Source: Deltaproteobacteria bacterium
GTDB lineage: Bacteria; Desulfobacterota; Deferrimicrobia; Deferrimicrobiales; Deferrimicrobiaceae
Direction of reading: 5' to 3'
DNA length: 18,431 nucleotides
Assembly: GCA_017889845.1 (NCBI GenBank)
Contig: JAGGAJ010000013.1
Location: forward strand, 1 to 18,431
Part shown: positions 15,878 through 18,431 of the stretch, piece by piece
Layout: each line of letters starts with the position of its first letter
How positions within the stretch are numbered: the first letter of the stretch is position 1
Program-made: the position numbers and the translations under genes
Notes under the pieces: model-generated
What the model saw: only the letters and a program-made list of their open reading frames with translations
Database searches by the model: none
What the model was told of the DNA's origin: nothing

Positions 15878-16372
15878 TCAATGCTCGAGGGATTGCTTTT
15901 CGATGGTCAGGCGGTAGCTGGAAACGGCGTCGAGGAGGAGCACGACGCGCTCCCGGTCCGGGAGTTCCTCGAGGAAGATCGCGTCGAGGCCGGCGAATGG
16001 GCCCTCCCCGATCTTCACGCGCTGGCCCGGTGACAGGGGGACGACCTTCGGCTCGAGCTTGACCATCCCCTCGCTGTCCATCCGCTCCCGGATGGCGGAG
16101 ATGATCTCATCCCCCACCTCCTGGGGTTCCAGCCCGAACGTGATGACCCGCGAGACGCCATGGGTGTATTTGATCGTTTTGAGCTCGTCGGGGTCGAACC
16201 GGACGAACAGGTAGGTGGGGAAAAGAGGGCGGGTCTCGAGGACGCCCCGATGGCGGCGGGACTTCCTCCGGTATCGCGGGAAGAGGACCTCGTAGTCGGC
16301 GCCGGTTAGGCGGGTGAACACCCTGTTTTCATTCAGGGCTTTCGTCTTGACCAGGAACCATCTCGGGTCCAA
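15878..16372 (-). CDS. rfaH: RfaH-like specialised NusG paralogue, transcription antiterminator (164 aa)
   Basis: The N-terminal NGN domain starts WFLVKTKALNENRVF, and RPLFPTYLFVRFDPDE (48-63) followed by THGVSRVITFG (70-80) matches the RfaH pattern PLFPNYLFVEFD...TRGVSHFVRFG better than general NusG. The C-terminal KOW part is PGQRVKIGEGPFAGLDAIFLEELPDRERVVLLLDAV, again like RfaH's PGDKV-I-EG-F-G-AIF...LLL. Length equals RfaH (about 162). It would join RNA polymerase at an ops site and suppress pausing and termination over the long operon, perhaps also aiding ribosome recruitment. The start is TTG 16372 with GGGGG seven bases upstream; no in-frame ATG precedes the domain. It sits directly before the ops-containing leader. 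A generic UpxY/LoaP-like NusG paralogue is the alternative. Confidence 0.88.
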   Translation of the reverse strand: MDPRWFLVKTKALNENRVFTRLTGADYEVLFPRYRRKSRRHRGVLETRPLFPTYLFVRFDPDELKTIKYTHGVSRVITFGLEPQEVGDEIISAIRERMDSEGMVKLEPKVVPLSPGQRVKIGEGPFAGLDAIFLEELPDRERVVLLLDAVSSYRLTIEKQSLEH

Positions 16373-16463
16373 GCAATCCCCCTGCGGATGCCGGCACCCG
16401 GAACATCCGCACGACGGCTCTGAGTCGGCTTCAGCTTATGGGTGTGCGCCGGAATATCCGGAA

Positions 16464-16492
16464 ATATTACAGGAAACAAGTGGGCCGGGCAA
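16464..16492 (-). promoter_or_regulatory. Possible promoter of the RfaH-like gene
   Basis: TTGCCC (16492-16487) and TAATAT (16469-16464) are separated by exactly 17 bases on the minus strand, each 4 of 6 to consensus. The predicted transcript would have a leader of about 85 bases before TTG 16372. The gap 16373-16520 otherwise shows only a small hairpin CCGGA-ATA-TCCGG at 16449-16461. Confidence 0.35.
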
Positions 16493-16520
16493 GGGGATTC
16501 TGGGCCGGGGAACCGGACCA

Positions 16521-17342
16521 TCACGCGACGATCCTGGCGGATTTGCTGATGTGCCTGCCCTGGAATACCGGCATGGTCAGGAGGCGGGATGGGCCCTCGA
16601 GTTGCGGGACTTGGTCGAAGCCGGTCCGGGAGAGGGCGGTGCCGGTGGTGGAGGCCAGATCGCGGTACGTTGGATTCCAGTTCGCCTCCCGCAGGGATTG
16701 GCACAGGTACCAGGTGTGGGCGCCGCGGAACTTGCCGTCGATGAAGGCGTCCGCGGAGGTCTGGTCGTCCCGGCATGCGGCGAGGAGCACCGCGTTGGTC
16801 TTCGTGACGCCGGCGCCGAAGCGGCGGACGGGGCGGGGGAAAACGGCCGGTTCCACGAGGTGCGGCAGGTAACGGTGCCGGATGCCGGATCCGTTCCGCG
16901 ACGTTTCCCGCAACCCGGTGCCGGAGTGGCAGCAGTCGAGGATGACGGTGAGGAGGGCGCCTTTCGGGATGGGGGCGACGACGGCGGCGAGATCGTCGTC
17001 GGTCAGGGGATGCGCCCAGTCGAGGTCGTACGGACAGAGGATCTCGTCGAGGCCGTCCCCCTCGTCGCCGTTCCGGTCGGGCACCTGGGAACCGTGGCCG
17101 GAGTAGTGGAAGACCAGGGAGTCGCCCGACGCCGCGCCGTCGACGAGCCACGCGAGGTTGTGGAGGATGGCCTCGGTGGTGGCGCGATGGTCGGTGAGGA
17201 TGCGCACGGCGCCGGGATCGATGAAGCCGTAGTGGCGCGCAAGCGTGTCCCGCATCAACAGCACGTCGTTGACGCACCCCCTCAGTCCGTCCGCCGGGTC
17301 CGGGTACCGGTTGATCCCCACCAGCAGCGCCTTCCTCGCCAT
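16521..17342 (-). CDS. Metacaspase-like cysteine peptidase (caspase p20 fold, peptidase C14 family, 273 aa)
   Basis: MARKALLVGINRYPDP is the first strand of the caspase fold. LVFHYSGHGSQVPDRNGDE (76-94) holds the catalytic His (H83) and LLTVILDCCHSGTG (130-143) the catalytic Cys (C138 by comparison with DxCHSG in metacaspases). DGLDEILCPYDLD between them is typical of bacterial orthocaspases. Such enzymes usually cut after Arg or Lys. No signal peptide, membrane segment or extra domain is visible, so it is a stand-alone cytoplasmic p20-like protein. ATG 17342 has a very strong ribosome site (AAGGAGG within 17360-17351). It lies between the sugar-nucleotide gene and the RfaH-like gene, in the same direction, with its own gaps on both sides. 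Its role in the locus is unknown; target and activation cannot be read. Confidence 0.9.
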   Translation of the reverse strand: MARKALLVGINRYPDPADGLRGCVNDVLLMRDTLARHYGFIDPGAVRILTDHRATTEAILHNLAWLVDGAASGDSLVFHYSGHGSQVPDRNGDEGDGLDEILCPYDLDWAHPLTDDDLAAVVAPIPKGALLTVILDCCHSGTGLRETSRNGSGIRHRYLPHLVEPAVFPRPVRRFGAGVTKTNAVLLAACRDDQTSADAFIDGKFRGAHTWYLCQSLREANWNPTYRDLASTTGTALSRTGFDQVPQLEGPSRLLTMPVFQGRHISKSARIVA

Positions 17343-17357
17343 CGCTCTACCTCCTCC

Positions 17358-17444
17358 TTACAATCGGGGACGTAGCTACAATTTCCATTAGGACGATCCG
17401 GTCTGCTGTTATTTGGGAAATTGTAGCTACGTCCCCTTTTGTAA
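17358..17444. repeat. Long near-perfect inverted repeat touching the metacaspase ribosome site
   Basis: Perfect complementary arms of 21 bases lie at 17366-17386 and 17416-17436 (core ACGTAGCTACAATTTCC). Beyond two mismatches they extend by TTACAA/TTGTAA to 17358 and 17444. The spacer is 29 bases. The outer end of one arm overlaps the Shine-Dalgarno region of the metacaspase gene. No transposase or obvious target duplication is seen. It may be a REP/MITE-type palindrome or a leader hairpin. Confidence 0.85.
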
Positions 17445-17587
17445 TTGTTTTGTGACAGGAAGAGGCAAGGGTTGTACCGGGGAGATCGGGAGGCGTTCCG
17501 GACCCGGAGGCAGCAGAAAAAACTACGTCAGGGCAAGGGTGTGCGCGGGAAACGGGACCAAGGGTGGGACCGCATCACGTCCCGGGT

Positions 17588-17602
17588 GTCCGGAAACCGG
17601 AC
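17588..17602 (-). terminator. Hairpin after the UDP-glucuronate decarboxylase gene, possible terminator
   Basis: GTCCGG-AAA-CCGGAC is a perfect 6-base-pair stem with a 3-base loop, starting 4 bases after the stop codon (17606-17608). No U-run follows, so it may only protect the mRNA end or cause pausing. The stretch from 17445 to 17587 has no supported gene. Confidence 0.35.
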
Positions 17603-17605
17603 CGG

Positions 17606-18431
17606 CTATACCCCCGACTTCAGCAGGTCCCCGAAGTAGGCGATAGTCTTGACCAGGCCTTCGCGGAGCGGGACGGTGGGCTCCCAGCCGAGTTTCGTCT
17701 TCGCCAGGGTGATGTCCGGGCGCCGCCGGGCCGGGTCGTCCTGGGGCAGCGGACGGAAGACGATCTCGGACTTCGAACCGGAAAGCCCCTTCACAAGGTT
17801 CGCCAGTTCGAGGATGGTGAACTCCCCGGGGTTGCCGAGGTTCACCGGACCGGTCATCTCTTCCTGGTCCATCATCGCGATCATGCCCGTGACGAGGTCG
17901 TCCACGTAGCAGAAGGAACGCGACTGGTTCCCTGTCCCGTAGAGGGTGATCGGCTCGCCTTTCAACGCCTGGACGATGAAGTTGGACACCACGCGGCCGT
18001 CGTTGGGGTGCATCCGCGGGCCGTAGGTGTTGAAGATCCGGATCACGCGGATCTGCAGCTTGTGCTGGCGATAGTAGTCGAAAAAGAGGGTCTCGGCGCA
18101 CCGTTTCCCCTCGTCGTAGCAGGCACGGCTCCCGATGGGATTCACGTTTCCCCAGTACGCCTCGGTCTGCGGGTGCTCCGTCGGGTCGCCGTACACCTCG
18201 GAGGTGGAGGCCTGAAGGATCCGCACCTTGAGCCGCTTGGCAAGCCCCAGCATGTTGATGGCGCCGTGCACGTTGGTCTTGGTCGTCTGCACGGGGTCGA
18301 ACTGGTAGTGGACCGGGGAGGCGGGGCAGGCGAGGTTGTAGATCTGGTCGACCTCCACGTACAGGGGCCAGGTGATGTCGTGGCGCATGAACTCGAACAT
18401 GTGGTTGTCGAACAGGTGCAGGATGTTCTGC
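17606..18431 (-). CDS. uxs: UDP-glucuronate decarboxylase (UDP-xylose synthase), N-terminus cut by window edge
   Basis: The frame is open to the window edge and ends at TAG 17606-17608; about 274 residues are present of the usual ~310. The visible part begins QNILHLFDNHMFEFMRHDIT, followed by EVDQIYNLACPASPVHYQ, the characteristic UXS block. TSEVYGDP holds the SDR serine region, and SRACYDEGKRCAETLFFDY holds the catalytic Tyr-x3-Lys. IFNTYGPRMHPNDGRVVSNFI and GNQSRSFCYVDDLV are also typical. The missing part should contain the NAD-binding GxxGxxG. The reaction converts UDP-glucuronate to UDP-xylose in the cytoplasm, which suggests a pentose or derived sugar in the polymer. Related 4,6-dehydratases are less likely because of the CPASPxHYQ and RxCYDEGKR blocks. 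Confidence 0.93.
   Translation of the reverse strand, partial: QNILHLFDNHMFEFMRHDITWPLYVEVDQIYNLACPASPVHYQFDPVQTTKTNVHGAINMLGLAKRLKVRILQASTSEVYGDPTEHPQTEAYWGNVNPIGSRACYDEGKRCAETLFFDYYRQHKLQIRVIRIFNTYGPRMHPNDGRVVSNFIVQALKGEPITLYGTGNQSRSFCYVDDLVTGMIAMMDQEEMTGPVNLGNPGEFTILELANLVKGLSGSKSEIVFRPLPQDDPARRRPDITLAKTKLGWEPTVPLREGLVKTIAYFGDLLKSGV

Noticed and set aside
17445..17646. Small + strand open frames between the inverted repeat and the uxs gene as a transposase remnant
   Set aside because: The products (for example GLYRGDREAFRTRRQQKK) match no transposase motif I know, and part of them lies antisense to uxs.

Overview
The window reads as one exopolysaccharide (capsule or O-antigen-like) biosynthesis locus of the Wzx/Wzy type. 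Every gene I can support is on the minus strand, so the biological order runs from right to left. Base composition is high in GC, with strong G/C third positions. Together with the gene families (multi-SLBB export protein, RfaH-like regulator, UDP-glucuronate decarboxylase, bacterial metacaspase) this suggests a Gram-negative proteobacterium in the broad sense, perhaps a Desulfobacterota/Geobacter-like lineage. That placement is inference with low confidence.

Right-hand region (18431 to 15878): the 3' part of a UDP-glucuronate decarboxylase gene (nucleotide sugar supply, cut by the window edge); an inter-gene stretch with a strong hairpin and a long near-perfect inverted repeat; a small metacaspase-like peptidase; and a 164-aa NusG paralogue that resembles RfaH along its whole length.

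Regulatory region (15877 to 15347): a non-coding leader of about 450 nt before the main operon. It has a TATAAT box and, roughly 60 nt downstream of the predicted transcription start, the exact 12-base ops sequence GGCGGTAGCGTG, the recruitment site of RfaH in enterobacteria. The ops sits inside a small inverted repeat. This is the most interesting feature of the window: a specialised antiterminator encoded next to its apparent DNA/RNA target at the head of a 15-kb operon.

Main operon (15346 to 1): outer-membrane export protein with about five SLBB repeats; Wzz-type chain-length regulator without a kinase domain; a WecA/MraY-family initiating sugar-phosphate transferase with an unusual membrane extension; Wzx flippase; a GT4 glycosyltransferase; a Wzy-like polymerase; a GT2 and two GT4 glycosyltransferases; two SAM methyltransferases; and a further GT4 cut by the left edge. 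Genes from about 8100 leftwards are packed with 4-base or similar overlaps, several with TTG or GTG starts (TTGA/GTGA junctions), pointing to translational coupling. One methyltransferase seems to carry a 1-base indel in a G8 homopolymer at its start.

Model: the initiating transferase loads a sugar-1-phosphate on undecaprenyl phosphate, the glycosyltransferases and methyltransferases complete the repeat unit, Wzx flips it, the Wzy-like protein polymerises it under Wzz control, and the SLBB protein exports it. The RfaH-like factor would let RNA polymerase read through the whole unit. No tRNA, rRNA, CRISPR array or complete insertion sequence was seen.
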